Shown: piece by piece, positions 42,870-50,920 of the stretch
How the letters are laid out: each line of letters starts with the position of its first letter
Numbering within the stretch: the first letter of the stretch is position 1
Origin: a virus
DNA: 58,411 nt
Strand: one strand, 5' to 3'
Virus record (IMG/VR): IMGVR_UViG_3300025601_000020
Span: 1 to 58,411 of that record
Position numbers and translations under genes: made by a program
The notes under the pieces: model-generated
What the model saw: only the letters and a program-made list of their open reading frames with translations
Database searches by the model: none
What the model was told of the DNA's origin: nothing

Positions 42870-43879
42870 TATATTCTCTCCTTCGATAAGTCTATCACTA
42901 TAGATTTTAGCGTGTTTAATGTTTCCTCTTTACTTGGAATACTTTTTCTGTATGCTGCTAACTGGTCGGACGCTACTTTTTGGCGCTCAAATGGGTCTGC
43001 ATCCTCTATCTGATATGCAAGGTATGCCCACGATGAATCGAAGTCAGAAGTGTCCTGCCAATATGTCACCACAGGTGTTCCGGAATTAAGGGCTTGCAGC
43101 ACTCTGTACGACCACCAAGTTCCCATTTTACGGTCTTGAGGAGGCACTACTAACGCTAGCGAGCTCTTTATTACTTCCATTGCTTGTGCGTCTTTGTCCT
43201 TAGACCCGGACACTGTGGCTATTCCCGAATACCTTGTGGTTAAGTTTACAGTTTTCCACCAAGAGCTATTTAGATTCTCCACTGCCCAGGTGTTGGACCT
43301 GAGCGGCGAGCTGGTTGGATCCTGCAGTAAAAAACTGTCTATAGAGATAGGTATAATCGCTTTAGGGCTTATAAAAGAAGCCTTTGCTGCTAAATCTGCT
43401 GTTGAGAGCCAAGGGACAGCGGGCACAAAAGTTTTAGGCCACGGAAGAGACCCCATCTTCTCTGCAACTGACGCAATAGCTGATCTAACTGGGCCACTCT
43501 TAGAGACCGAGTAGTCAACACGATTAGAGAAAAAGCTGCTGAATACCTGATCAGGATCACGCTTAAATGACCGGATACTATTTTTGTATTGCCAAATCTG
43601 AGGGCTATCTACAACCAAGCGCAGCTTGGGAGACTCGTACATAAGGTTGAGCACGTGTAGTGCTCCGTATAGCTTGTTTGCTGCAGGAGATGTTGGAGGG
43701 GAGAACCCAAAAACTATCAAGTCAAATTCTTCTAGGTTAGATCTAGTCCACCATGTCTTGGGTGAGTCCCAGGTTACAGTGGCAACCTCGCCGTAAGCCA
43801 ATGCGAGAGTACTAAAGAATGACACATTCTTAGTCTCTTTACAGTGACTAGAGCTCATTCCAGTAAAAAGTATTTTCAT
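42869..43879 (-). CDS. GT-B fold glycosyltransferase-like protein (336 aa)
   Basis: Two Rossmann-like halves: KILFTGMSSSHCKETKN and FDLIVFGFSPPTSPAANK in the N-terminal half; KSSLALVVPPQDRKMGTWWS followed by YRVLQALNSGTPVVTYWQD in the C-terminal half, the nucleotide-sugar-binding region of GT4-type enzymes. AAGGAGAG Shine-Dalgarno. It lies among replication genes, so DNA-base glycosylation is as plausible as protein or surface glycosylation. Confidence 0.65.
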   Translation of the reverse strand: MKILFTGMSSSHCKETKNVSFFSTLALAYGEVATVTWDSPKTWWTRSNLEEFDLIVFGFSPPTSPAANKLYGALHVLNLMYESPKLRLVVDSPQIWQYKNSIRSFKRDPDQVFSSFFSNRVDYSVSKSGPVRSAIASVAEKMGSLPWPKTFVPAVPWLSTADLAAKASFISPKAIIPISIDSFLLQDPTSSPLRSNTWAVENLNSSWWKTVNLTTRYSGIATVSGSKDKDAQAMEVIKSSLALVVPPQDRKMGTWWSYRVLQALNSGTPVVTYWQDTSDFDSSWAYLAYQIEDADPFERQKVASDQLAAYRKSIPSKEETLNTLKSIVIDLSKERI

Positions 43880-43884
43880 AATCT

Positions 43885-43921
43885 CTCCTTAAGGAGGAGG
43901 CAGGGCCCTAAGGCCCCGCCT
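43885..43921. other. GC-rich hairpin plus palindromic Shine-Dalgarno region
   Basis: AGGCAGGGCC (43898-43907), loop CTAA, GGCCCCGCCT (43912-43921): a 10-bp stem with one mismatch. Next to it CTCCTTAAGGAG (43885-43896) is a perfect palindrome containing the Shine-Dalgarno of the GT-B gene. No long T-run on either side, so an attenuator or RNA-stability element is as likely as a terminator. Confidence 0.5.
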
Positions 43922-43940
43922 TCTGCTTATATTCTATTGT

Positions 43941-44498
43941 TTAGAACGGGGTATCTGCAGTAATTGGTGCTGCAGGAGCAGGGGCAGCAGCCACTGGAGC
44001 TGGAGCTGGAGCTGGAGCTGGAGCTGGAGCTGGAGCAGCAGCAGCTACAGGAGCCGGTGCTGCAGGTGAAGCTGCAGCTGCAGCGGTACTAGCGTAGTAA
44101 CGCTTGATCTCGTTGCTCTGGTTACCGTTATAGGTACGTGTACCTAGAGTCCCACGGAAAGAGCGGCCAGGGAACGCCTGTTCGATCTGAGCAGGGGTTG
44201 GGTTCTGAGCCCAATACTCCTGGCCCAATCCCATTGCGCTGGCCTTCATGAAGAACATGTTCATAGCTTTCGGGTTGTCAGCTGTAACTACTAGCTGGTC
44301 CCAAACGCGGCGCTTATCGTGAGCTCCACCTTGAACTTCGTTCGTTATCTTGAACATTAGCTTCCCAGTTGAAGTTGTCTTTGCTTCTGCCTCGACTACT
44401 TTCAACTCATAGTCACCATCTGGTAGTGGCTCGTAGTTGTTGCTTGTTGCTGCGGTACCAGCTTGCGCCAGTAGCTCTGCAAAATTAACTGTACTCAT
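43941..44498 (-). CDS. single-stranded DNA-binding-like protein, DUF669-like (185 aa)
   Basis: Residues 1-135 form a DUF669-like OB-type domain: YEPLPDGDYELKVVEAEAKT, STGKLMFKITNEVQGGAHDK, RRVWDQLVV, MFFMKASAMGLG. Residues about 138-178 are Ala/Pro repeats (APAPAPAP) encoded by repeated GGAGCT/GGAGCA units; the last residues ITADTPF resemble the DDDIPF-type tip with which SSB proteins recruit replication partners. Upstream of the recombinase genes in transcription terms it lies after them. Start has AAGGAAT. Confidence 0.72.
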   Translation of the reverse strand: MSTVNFAELLAQAGTAATSNNYEPLPDGDYELKVVEAEAKTTSTGKLMFKITNEVQGGAHDKRRVWDQLVVTADNPKAMNMFFMKASAMGLGQEYWAQNPTPAQIEQAFPGRSFRGTLGTRTYNGNQSNEIKRYYASTAAAAASPAAPAPVAAAAPAPAPAPAPAPAPVAAAPAPAAPITADTPF

Positions 44499-44513
44499 GA
44501 TTTTATTCCTTAC

Positions 44514-44541
44514 TTAGTTAGTTAGTTAGTTAGTTAGTTAG
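44514..44541. repeat. (TTAG)7 tetranucleotide repeat
   Basis: Seven perfect TTAG units (CTAA on the minus strand) between the SSB-like and Sak4-like genes. The Sak4-like gene stops inside it; because the unit contains TAA and is 4 nt long, every frame is closed within 12 nt. Confidence 0.92.
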
Positions 44542-45297
44542 TGTAGCTGCTGTTTCGGTCTTTTTCTCGCCAAAAACCATATCTAGCATGCGTTCGACGC
44601 CCAGGTCTCCCTGCTGTACTATTTTGCCTAGACGGCCTTGGACGCGCTCTCCGGCCTCCCATTCAGGCGTACGCTCAACATACATGCGTCTTACCTTTAG
44701 GGGTGCTTGCATCGGGTCAGGATTTGGTTCCGTCTCCACTGTGATAGCGCCAAGAATGTCATAGAAGTAGGGGGCCTGAATAGCCAGCTGACCCTGTAGG
44801 TAAGGACGGAATACACCGTCTTGCCCCTTACGTGCCATGGCTGTCAGTACTACAGCCTCTAAAGGCTGAGTTGGGTGCATCGTGAGGTCACGAAGGTCAC
44901 GAAGTAGTGCACCCATGTGGCGAAGTAGTTCGCCCCACTGTTGCATCTTCATTTGCTCTGTGCCAGCGATGTTGTCCATGCACTTAACCTGCAACTCCGA
45001 GATAGAGTCAATGATTAGGGACTTGAACTGGTGCTTACCACTCTGAAGCCATTGGAATGCCTTCATTACTACATCGTAATCATTAACTTTGACTACAACC
45101 GTATCCCAAGTACCGTCAGCCAATGGCGGCTCTTCGGTCATTGGGTCCCAATACTTGATAGTTACTGGTAGGAATCTATGCCCACCCTCAACATCGAGCA
45201 TTAGGCGTGGGTATGGTGCCGTGACTGCAAAGCTGGATTTTCCAACCTTGGATTCGCCATAAACCATAATTGTTAAACTGCGATCGACGTCAGACAT
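44530..45297 (-). CDS. Sak4-like RecA-fold ATPase (255 aa)
   Basis: Walker A GESKVGKSS (14-22) directly after LTIMVYG, RLMLDVEGGHRFLP, KSLIIDSISELQVKCMD (Walker B region) and VVLTAMARKGQDGVFRPYLQ. This is the phage AAA_24/Sak4 pattern, small RecA-like single-strand annealing or recombination ATPases working with a phage SSB, which is the neighbouring gene here. GGAAGTGAG before the start. Stop overlaps the CTAA repeat. Confidence 0.85.
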   Translation of the reverse strand: MSDVDRSLTIMVYGESKVGKSSFAVTAPYPRLMLDVEGGHRFLPVTIKYWDPMTEEPPLADGTWDTVVVKVNDYDVVMKAFQWLQSGKHQFKSLIIDSISELQVKCMDNIAGTEQMKMQQWGELLRHMGALLRDLRDLTMHPTQPLEAVVLTAMARKGQDGVFRPYLQGQLAIQAPYFYDILGAITVETEPNPDPMQAPLKVRRMYVERTPEWEAGERVQGRLGKIVQQGDLGVERMLDMVFGEKKTETAATLTN

Positions 45298-46229
45298 TAC
45301 TCACTTCCTTTCTTCTCTTCTGTTATTCCATAGTAGCCGTAAGGGTCGGAGACCGCAAACGCATCGCTAAGTGCCGCCTCTGCGGCAGAGCCGTCATCAA
45401 AGAGCGGACAAGTAGCGAAGAATTGACACTTCCACTTGCAATCCTTAGTTGGTGTAGGATATGCATTTCTATAGTGACTACCGCCAGCATCGAGTGCTTC
45501 ACGCACGTCTAGCATGTCGGTCAGTGTGCCTTCTAGCTGATCTAGAAAAGCACGGAGTGTAAATCTATTGTGTCGAACCTCAATCTGTTCGTAGAATGGT
45601 GGCTTAGCGTATGCGCCACGCTTAACCTTCCGAAGCATTGTGAATATAGCTCCATCCGTGCGCTCCCCTGGAACCTCTTGGGCCTCGTCTAGGAGCATGT
45701 AGGTCTTTACCTGCTCGTTCATGTGCGCCATGGAGCCAAAGTCGGCAAAAGAGCCACCTACAGTTTTAAAGTCACGAATCATACGTGCGCCGTCAAGCTT
45801 TCGACGTACACGCATGTCAATCTTTCCCTGAAGGACGACTTTACCGTCAAGCATTGGGCGTTCTAGGATCTCTTCGGTCGAGATCATCTCAAGTTCAGCG
45901 TCAATGCCCTCTTCTTCTACCCACTCTAGGTAGCCTTCAAGCATAATGCGACCAAGGTCAGCCTCAGACTCTAGAGATGTAGTATCCCTGTAAGAGTCAC
46001 TCATCTTCTTCATGTCTTCTCGTATTAAGTCGGTGTGAGCCTCTAGGAGGTCCTGCCCCGTTGAGTAGTGACGATCCAGCGCCTCGTGAATGCGAGACCC
46101 TAGTGCTAATGCTCCAGTAAAGTTTTGAATCTTTGGCTTTAAGCGTCTGTAGTAAGTTAACCACCAACGTCGCCTGCAGTCCTTGAACGTCTGTATTTCT
46201 GAGTTAGAGATTCTAATTGGTTCTGACAT
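45297..46229 (-). CDS. Cas4/RecB-family PD-(D/E)XK nuclease with Fe-S cysteines (310 aa)
   Basis: RISNSEIQTFKDCRRRWWLT (first Cys), GALALGSRIHEALDRHY, ILERPMLDGKVVLQGKIDMR (the D of GKID), MIRDFKTVGG (the DxK), QVKTYMLLDEA (QxxxY), and CKWKCQFFATC near 272 with three more Cys: a Cas4-like nuclease with four Cys for an Fe4S4 cluster. Such enzymes process DNA ends in recombination. Shares one base with both neighbours, so translationally coupled to the helicase and the Sak4-like ATPase. Confidence 0.87.
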   Translation of the reverse strand: MSEPIRISNSEIQTFKDCRRRWWLTYYRRLKPKIQNFTGALALGSRIHEALDRHYSTGQDLLEAHTDLIREDMKKMSDSYRDTTSLESEADLGRIMLEGYLEWVEEEGIDAELEMISTEEILERPMLDGKVVLQGKIDMRVRRKLDGARMIRDFKTVGGSFADFGSMAHMNEQVKTYMLLDEAQEVPGERTDGAIFTMLRKVKRGAYAKPPFYEQIEVRHNRFTLRAFLDQLEGTLTDMLDVREALDAGGSHYRNAYPTPTKDCKWKCQFFATCPLFDDGSAAEAALSDAFAVSDPYGYYGITEEKKGSE

Positions 46230-48088
46230 TATTTTCCTTTCTTACTGTTTTCTAATAGTTCTAATAGCTTGGCCTTATCTTTTACAATCTGGTCAAAATT
46301 TTCGGACTTCACGTCAAGCGCTTCAATTACACGCTCTTCGATAGTTCCTTCAGTCACATAGTCCGTGATAATCACTGAGTCGTGTATTTCTGACCCAATC
46401 CTGTGAACGCGATCCATTGCCTGCTTGTGGTCAACAAGTGACCACGGTCTCTGAAGCATAACAAGTCTTCTTGCTGCTGTCAAGGTAATTCCAACACCAC
46501 CAGCTTGCGCAGTGAAGAGAATCCACTTAATACGTCCAGCCTGAAAGTCGTCGACTGCCTTTTGACGCTCGTCACCCGACTGTGAGCCGGTAATCAAACC
46601 GTGGGCCATACCTTCTTTGGTCATGCGGGCGCTCAGTATCTCAATCAACTGTCGAGAGACAGCGCAGACGGCGACAGAGTCGTCTCCAAAGTCTCCGTTT
46701 TTGACGTCATCCATCAAGGCATCTACCTTGCAAGACGGGTCAGACAGCAGTAATTTCTCATCGCCGGATTCGTCTATTGTCATCTGACCGTAAGAGCTAG
46801 CAAACTGGAGCAATCTCATCGTTTGAGTGAGCGGATTAGGTGCAACAATAACACCACCTTCGCCGTTACCAGAGTCCATATCTATTTGCTCAAACTGTTC
46901 GGCAGGGGTCGAGTCCAGCAGTGCGATCATATTCTCAAGCATTTGCTTATAGGCCTTTGCCTGTTTAGCGCCCATCTCAACGTCTCTGCGATCATTAATA
47001 ATCTCTGGAAGCCACGGGAGCACACGGGCTTTAAGCATGCGACGCATGCGAGGATGTATCCCGGCATAGAATTCATCCTCCATGTGTGGCTTAAGCCCTA
47101 GGATCATCATTCCACCAAAAGCATTCATCATAGTGTTGACATAGCGGTCAATCCACTTAGTCTTGCTTGGCCACTCTTTGTCGTCTAGCCAACGCAGGAT
47201 CGGGTACAGGTCTACAACATTATTTGCTATAGGAGTACCGGTAAGTGCAAATCTAAGATCTGCAGCACCGCTAGCAGCCCAGAGAGCTCGTGTTTGCTTG
47301 GACTTAGGGTCCTTAGACCGGTGAATTTCATCGGCAACTACTGCCTTAAAGGGGATATCATTCAATTCTCTGTTGTGTACCTCGCATCTGCCCTCTGAGA
47401 CAGCAGAATTGTGGCCACCGCATGCTACACAGCGGGCCAGGGCAATGCCTCCATAAGACTGAAGTTTAGAGTGAGTCCGAAGGGACTCCCAATTTATGAT
47501 GTAGACATCTGCTTCTGTCTCGAAAGCCTTTCTCCGCTGAGTAGCAGTGCCTTTAATGATCTGAACGTTAGTCCCTGGCCACCACTTCTCAAACTCTCTC
47601 GCCCAGTTGGCCTTCAAAGTGTTGGGGCAGACAATCAAAGCCGGGAAAACTTCCTCTCCGCGGTCCTGTAAGGCCTTTAGGGACCTAATAGCCTGAGCGG
47701 TCTTACCTAGGCCTGGTTCGTCCGCTAAGAGTGCCCTGCGAGCCGTTGTGAGGAACTCTACGCCAGCTCTTTGGTGGGGGAAGAGGTCTTCATCGCCAGT
47801 GTCTGAAGTTTCAAGCTCTCTAAGAGCATTTGCTGGGTCAATTCTAGTCAATCGCTCATTAGACGCCCATTCTTTGAGCAGTGGGCCAATCTCAAGTTGG
47901 TCCTTGAAGGTTGAACGAAGCGATAGACATCCAGTCCACGAGACAGGGATACGCCAAACATTCTTGGCAGCGTCCCATTTCGAGCCAGGAAGGGCTCTAC
48001 AGACCTCTTTTAGACGCCATTCGGTGTTTATGATGATGTGCTCACCGTCAAGCTCTACATAGACAGCCAATCTGTCCTCCTTCGTCAT
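46229..48088 (-). CDS. SNF2-family helicase/ATPase (619 aa)
   Basis: Motif I LADEPGLGKTAQA (K129), motif II VVADEIHRS (DEIH), ALTGTPIANNVVDLYPILRW (motif III area), and C-terminal GGVGITLTAARRLVMLQRPW, QAMDRVHRIGSE (motif VI) typical of SWI2/SNF2 enzymes. Residues 1-75 (GSKWDAAKNVWRIPVSWTGC) resemble the HARP domain of annealing helicases such as SMARCAL1. Translocates on dsDNA, perhaps for fork or recombination remodelling. No Shine-Dalgarno; TATAAT lies 6 nt upstream, so leaderless. Confidence 0.9.
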   Translation of the reverse strand: MTKEDRLAVYVELDGEHIIINTEWRLKEVCRALPGSKWDAAKNVWRIPVSWTGCLSLRSTFKDQLEIGPLLKEWASNERLTRIDPANALRELETSDTGDEDLFPHQRAGVEFLTTARRALLADEPGLGKTAQAIRSLKALQDRGEEVFPALIVCPNTLKANWAREFEKWWPGTNVQIIKGTATQRRKAFETEADVYIINWESLRTHSKLQSYGGIALARCVACGGHNSAVSEGRCEVHNRELNDIPFKAVVADEIHRSKDPKSKQTRALWAASGAADLRFALTGTPIANNVVDLYPILRWLDDKEWPSKTKWIDRYVNTMMNAFGGMMILGLKPHMEDEFYAGIHPRMRRMLKARVLPWLPEIINDRRDVEMGAKQAKAYKQMLENMIALLDSTPAEQFEQIDMDSGNGEGGVIVAPNPLTQTMRLLQFASSYGQMTIDESGDEKLLLSDPSCKVDALMDDVKNGDFGDDSVAVCAVSRQLIEILSARMTKEGMAHGLITGSQSGDERQKAVDDFQAGRIKWILFTAQAGGVGITLTAARRLVMLQRPWSLVDHKQAMDRVHRIGSEIHDSVIITDYVTEGTIEERVIEALDVKSENFDQIVKDKAKLLELLENSKKGK

Positions 48089-48094
48089 TAAGTA

Positions 48095-48100
48095 ATTATA
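48095..48100 (-). promoter_or_regulatory. -10 box TATAAT of a leaderless promoter for the SNF2-like gene
   Basis: Complement of 48095-48100 reads TATAAT, exactly 6 nt before the ATG of the helicase. It would start transcription at the ATG and drive the helicase-to-whiB run. Confidence 0.6.
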
Positions 48101-48142
48101 TTATCAGAAAAAAATGTTTCTGTCTACTGTTTCTTGATAATA
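48099..48142. repeat. inverted repeat TATTATC...GATAATA overlapping the helicase promoter
   Basis: TATTATC (48099-48105) and GATAATA (48136-48142); outward A/T-rich arms also pair (CAGAAA with TTTCTG inside). It touches the TATAAT box and could be an operator. Confidence 0.4.
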
Positions 48143-48145
48143 GTT

Positions 48146-48610
48146 TTAATCTTGTAGCAATGCTATAGGTTTCCAGCCAGTTTTTACCAATCTTAGTAGG
48201 CCATGTCTAATAGCATCAAGTGCGTGACCTTCGCCACCCCTGTGCCAGTACTCTAGCTTCTTAAGCTTAGGGTTGTCAAACATTGCTTTTGCATCTGCAG
48301 GCGATTGAAAGTAAATATCGTCAGCTGGACGTCCATTATCCATTAGGCACTGCTTAAGTATGCCAATCTGCTCTAGAGAGTATGGCGCTTGAGTGTTTTT
48401 AACTGTCTTCGCATTAATCGTAAACCGCTCGCAAGTAATATCTAGGTTATACCGCATCACAGGATCCCACAGGACCATGCGTATGACCTCCGCATACTCT
48501 TCCTGTTGTACTTCAACAGACCACTCTAGAACTGGCTCAGCAAGTCCGTCACGGCTGAATAGGGCTATACCAGTAGCTTTCCCTGGGTCAACTGCCAATA
48601 CATAAATCAT
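48146..48610 (-). CDS. RuvC-like Holliday junction resolvase (154 aa)
   Basis: Start at MIYVLAVDPGKATG (48610), with GGGGGTGAA before it; the longer frame lies inside the polymerase gene. Acidic residues typical of the RNase H-like RuvC fold: D8 (VDPGKATG), E61 (TCERFTI), and D132 in GEGHALDAIRH. Cleaves branched DNA before packaging or during recombination. ATGA overlap with the polymerase stop. Confidence 0.85.
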   Translation of the reverse strand: MIYVLAVDPGKATGIALFSRDGLAEPVLEWSVEVQQEEYAEVIRMVLWDPVMRYNLDITCERFTINAKTVKNTQAPYSLEQIGILKQCLMDNGRPADDIYFQSPADAKAMFDNPKLKKLEYWHRGGEGHALDAIRHGLLRLVKTGWKPIALLQD

Positions 48611-50427
48611 GCGTACTTCACCCCCCAATTCTCTAGAGGTCCTTCAACGTCCGCAGTTAGCGGTACAGCCCAACCTTCTGTTGTAGTCATACACTCCTTC
48701 ACTATTCTTTTGATCTCCTCTGCGTCCTTTCTGGGCGCATTCAGTACAATCTCGTCGTGAACCGGGACAATTAGCAAGTCAGTCAGGTCAGCTTGGTCTA
48801 GTTTTACTAAATTAGATTTAAACACTTCAGCTGCTCCCCCTTGAATTAGGTAGTTAACCAGTGTGTACACACGGTCATCATCGCACGGTAGGCGTCGACC
48901 CGTCCAGGTATTTACGTATCCCGTACCTTCTGCCTCTAGCCTCTCAAGGCCTCTAGCCTCTACAGCTTTCTGGAATCCCTGCATACCCGGGAACCTAGTG
49001 TCAAAGCTATCCGATACTGCACGCATCTGCTCCTCGGCTACGCCTGCAGTAAGTGCCTGCTTAGCTATGCCAGCACCATATAGACGCCCATAAACAACTC
49101 CCTTAATTAGGGCACGTCGTCTATCAGACTTCTCCATAGTCGGATCTTGGTATATCTCACGGCCAATCTCAGTAAACGGGTCAGAACCAGTAGCATCTGC
49201 TCGCAAAAAGAGTTGAATCAGGTTTGGATCCTGAGATAAAGTCGCAAACATACGGAACTCCACCTGGTCAAGGTCCGAGGTGATAATTACGTGGTCGTCA
49301 TCTTTTGGCAAGAATGCACGACGAACGGTATCATCGCCTTTGGGGAGAGTCTGCAGAGCTGGGTTCTGAATGGACATACGACCAGTACGAGCACCCATAG
49401 TGTTGATAGACGGGTGAACGTAGCCATCAATATTGTCAGTGATAAAATTAGAGAAATAGGTGTTAGCAACTTTAAGAGCCTTACGGTACTTAAGAGTGGT
49501 GTCAGCTAACTGCTGAATCTCTGGGCTGCCGTCACGGACCAGCATTTTTAGCTGGTCAGCGTTAGCAGACTTTTGTCCGGTCTCCGTGAGCTCAGTGATA
49601 GTAGCGCCCAGGCCTTCAAACACTTTAACCAGTTGCTGGTTACTACCGACCGGTATTCCATACTGAGCCTTACCCCAGTCGCGCACCTGATCTGTATACG
49701 AAATTAATTCATCGTACTTCTTCTGAGAGTAGGCAAGATCTAGGCGAGCACCGTTTAGTTCCATTGTTGTCGCGATACGTCTGGTGTTCATTTCCAGCTC
49801 GTACGCCATGCTGTATGGCTTGCCTGGAGCAGTCTTCTCCCAGAACCTCTCAAAGAGTCTCATGGTTAGGACGGGATCAAGGGCACCATACTGCCAATAG
49901 GGGTCAAACTTAATGGGCACAGTGCCCCAAGTCCACCCATTGTCGGTCATGCCATAGTCCAAAACGGATTGAGCTGCCGCTGCCTTTGAGTCCACATATT
50001 GGGAAGTCAACTTTTTTAGAGCTCCGGACCCGAGTGGATCTATGAGCTTAGCCATAATCATTGTGTCGTGAGAGCGATGCCACGGCATTTTCCAAGCCGA
50101 GTGTTGGTCAAACCATTTGGCCTCAAAGGCAATATTATGGCAGACTATGGGGCCTTCAAATTTGGACATACCTTCATAGAAGACGCCCTTCCAATCATCC
50201 CAAGGAATTGACCAACCAGTCATGGCGTCGCCAACCTGAACTAGCCGTAACTGGCCGTGCCAGGGGGAAAGTGCATCTTTACGAGGCTTACCGGGAAGTT
50301 CTCCGGTTTCGGTGTCGATTGCGATGGCTTCCAGCGGACGCCGCTCTCCTAACCAAGTTAGGAACTCTCTAGCTTTGTCAACTGTGTCTACCAAGTGGAG
50401 TTGTACTCCGTCTAGACCAGTTGTCAT
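48607..50427 (-). CDS. polA: DNA polymerase I, family A, with proofreading domain (606 aa)
   Basis: N-terminal 3'-5' exonuclease: AIAIDTETGE (D38, E40), IVCHNIAFEAKWF, with the later Y..D motif (QYGALDP). Polymerase: motif A ITSDLDQVEFRMF near residue 385, motif B DRRRALIKGVVYGRLYGAG near 435, motif C LIVPVHDEIVLNAPR near 556. No 5'-nuclease domain; much shorter than E. coli Pol I (928 aa). Main replicative enzyme of the phage, presumably. Shine-Dalgarno weak (GAAAGA). Confidence 0.95.
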   Translation of the reverse strand: MTTGLDGVQLHLVDTVDKAREFLTWLGERRPLEAIAIDTETGELPGKPRKDALSPWHGQLRLVQVGDAMTGWSIPWDDWKGVFYEGMSKFEGPIVCHNIAFEAKWFDQHSAWKMPWHRSHDTMIMAKLIDPLGSGALKKLTSQYVDSKAAAAQSVLDYGMTDNGWTWGTVPIKFDPYWQYGALDPVLTMRLFERFWEKTAPGKPYSMAYELEMNTRRIATTMELNGARLDLAYSQKKYDELISYTDQVRDWGKAQYGIPVGSNQQLVKVFEGLGATITELTETGQKSANADQLKMLVRDGSPEIQQLADTTLKYRKALKVANTYFSNFITDNIDGYVHPSINTMGARTGRMSIQNPALQTLPKGDDTVRRAFLPKDDDHVIITSDLDQVEFRMFATLSQDPNLIQLFLRADATGSDPFTEIGREIYQDPTMEKSDRRRALIKGVVYGRLYGAGIAKQALTAGVAEEQMRAVSDSFDTRFPGMQGFQKAVEARGLERLEAEGTGYVNTWTGRRLPCDDDRVYTLVNYLIQGGAAEVFKSNLVKLDQADLTDLLIVPVHDEIVLNAPRKDAEEIKRIVKECMTTTEGWAVPLTADVEGPLENWGVKYA

Positions 50428-50440
50428 TTTAAATCTTTCG

Positions 50441-50914
50441 TTAAGGTATTATCTCAACATTATAGATCTCTGCAACGCCAAAGTCAACTTGTGCTGCATC
50501 TTTTAATAATCTCTGTGCCACGCTAGTTAAATACTGGGTACCATTTTTGTCATCATATTTGTACAATGCGTCCATAACAGCTTCAGGCTTGTCACTTACT
50601 TGTGCCCAATAGCGGTACTTCTCGGGGAAGACTAAATCTAGACCGAAATCAGGTTCACAGTCGCCGCAAGGTTGGGCATTGGGTGCTAAATCGTAGTTAG
50701 CGCCCTCTGTTAGCTTATATTTAGACACGAGCGGACATGCGGCCCCATGGAAAATAAGAGAAACGCCGATACGAGAGAGAATATAGGAGCCAGATTCTGT
50801 TTTGTACAGCTCAAACTCGATCCAGCGGTACGAGCCTCTACGTGCTGAAGTTGACTTAGCAAGTAGGGCACCTTCGAACTGAAGGGTCCTATCTCCATCT
50901 TTTACTGAGTACAT
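50441..50914 (-). CDS. hypothetical protein (157 aa)
   Basis: Not recognised. Contains GSYRWIEFELYKTESGSYIL, RIGVSLIFHGAACPLV, CGDCEPDFGLDLVFPEKYRY, WAQVSDKPEAVMDALY. Beta-rich with CxxC. Located between the tail-tip genes and polA; starts 6 nt after the upstream stop without a clear Shine-Dalgarno. Confidence 0.6.
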   Translation of the reverse strand: MYSVKDGDRTLQFEGALLAKSTSARRGSYRWIEFELYKTESGSYILSRIGVSLIFHGAACPLVSKYKLTEGANYDLAPNAQPCGDCEPDFGLDLVFPEKYRYWAQVSDKPEAVMDALYKYDDKNGTQYLTSVAQRLLKDAAQVDFGVAEIYNVEIIP

Positions 50915-50920
50915 ATGTCG

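Noticed and set aside
44514-44541. Telomere-like end because of (TTAG)7
   Set aside because: It lies between two genes in a phage and is only 28 nt; a simple repeat explains it.
43194-48605. Plus-strand frames inside the replication genes (e.g. 43194-43514, 47748-48062)
   Set aside because: Shadows of the minus-strand glycosyltransferase, helicase and RuvC-like genes, which carry clear motifs.
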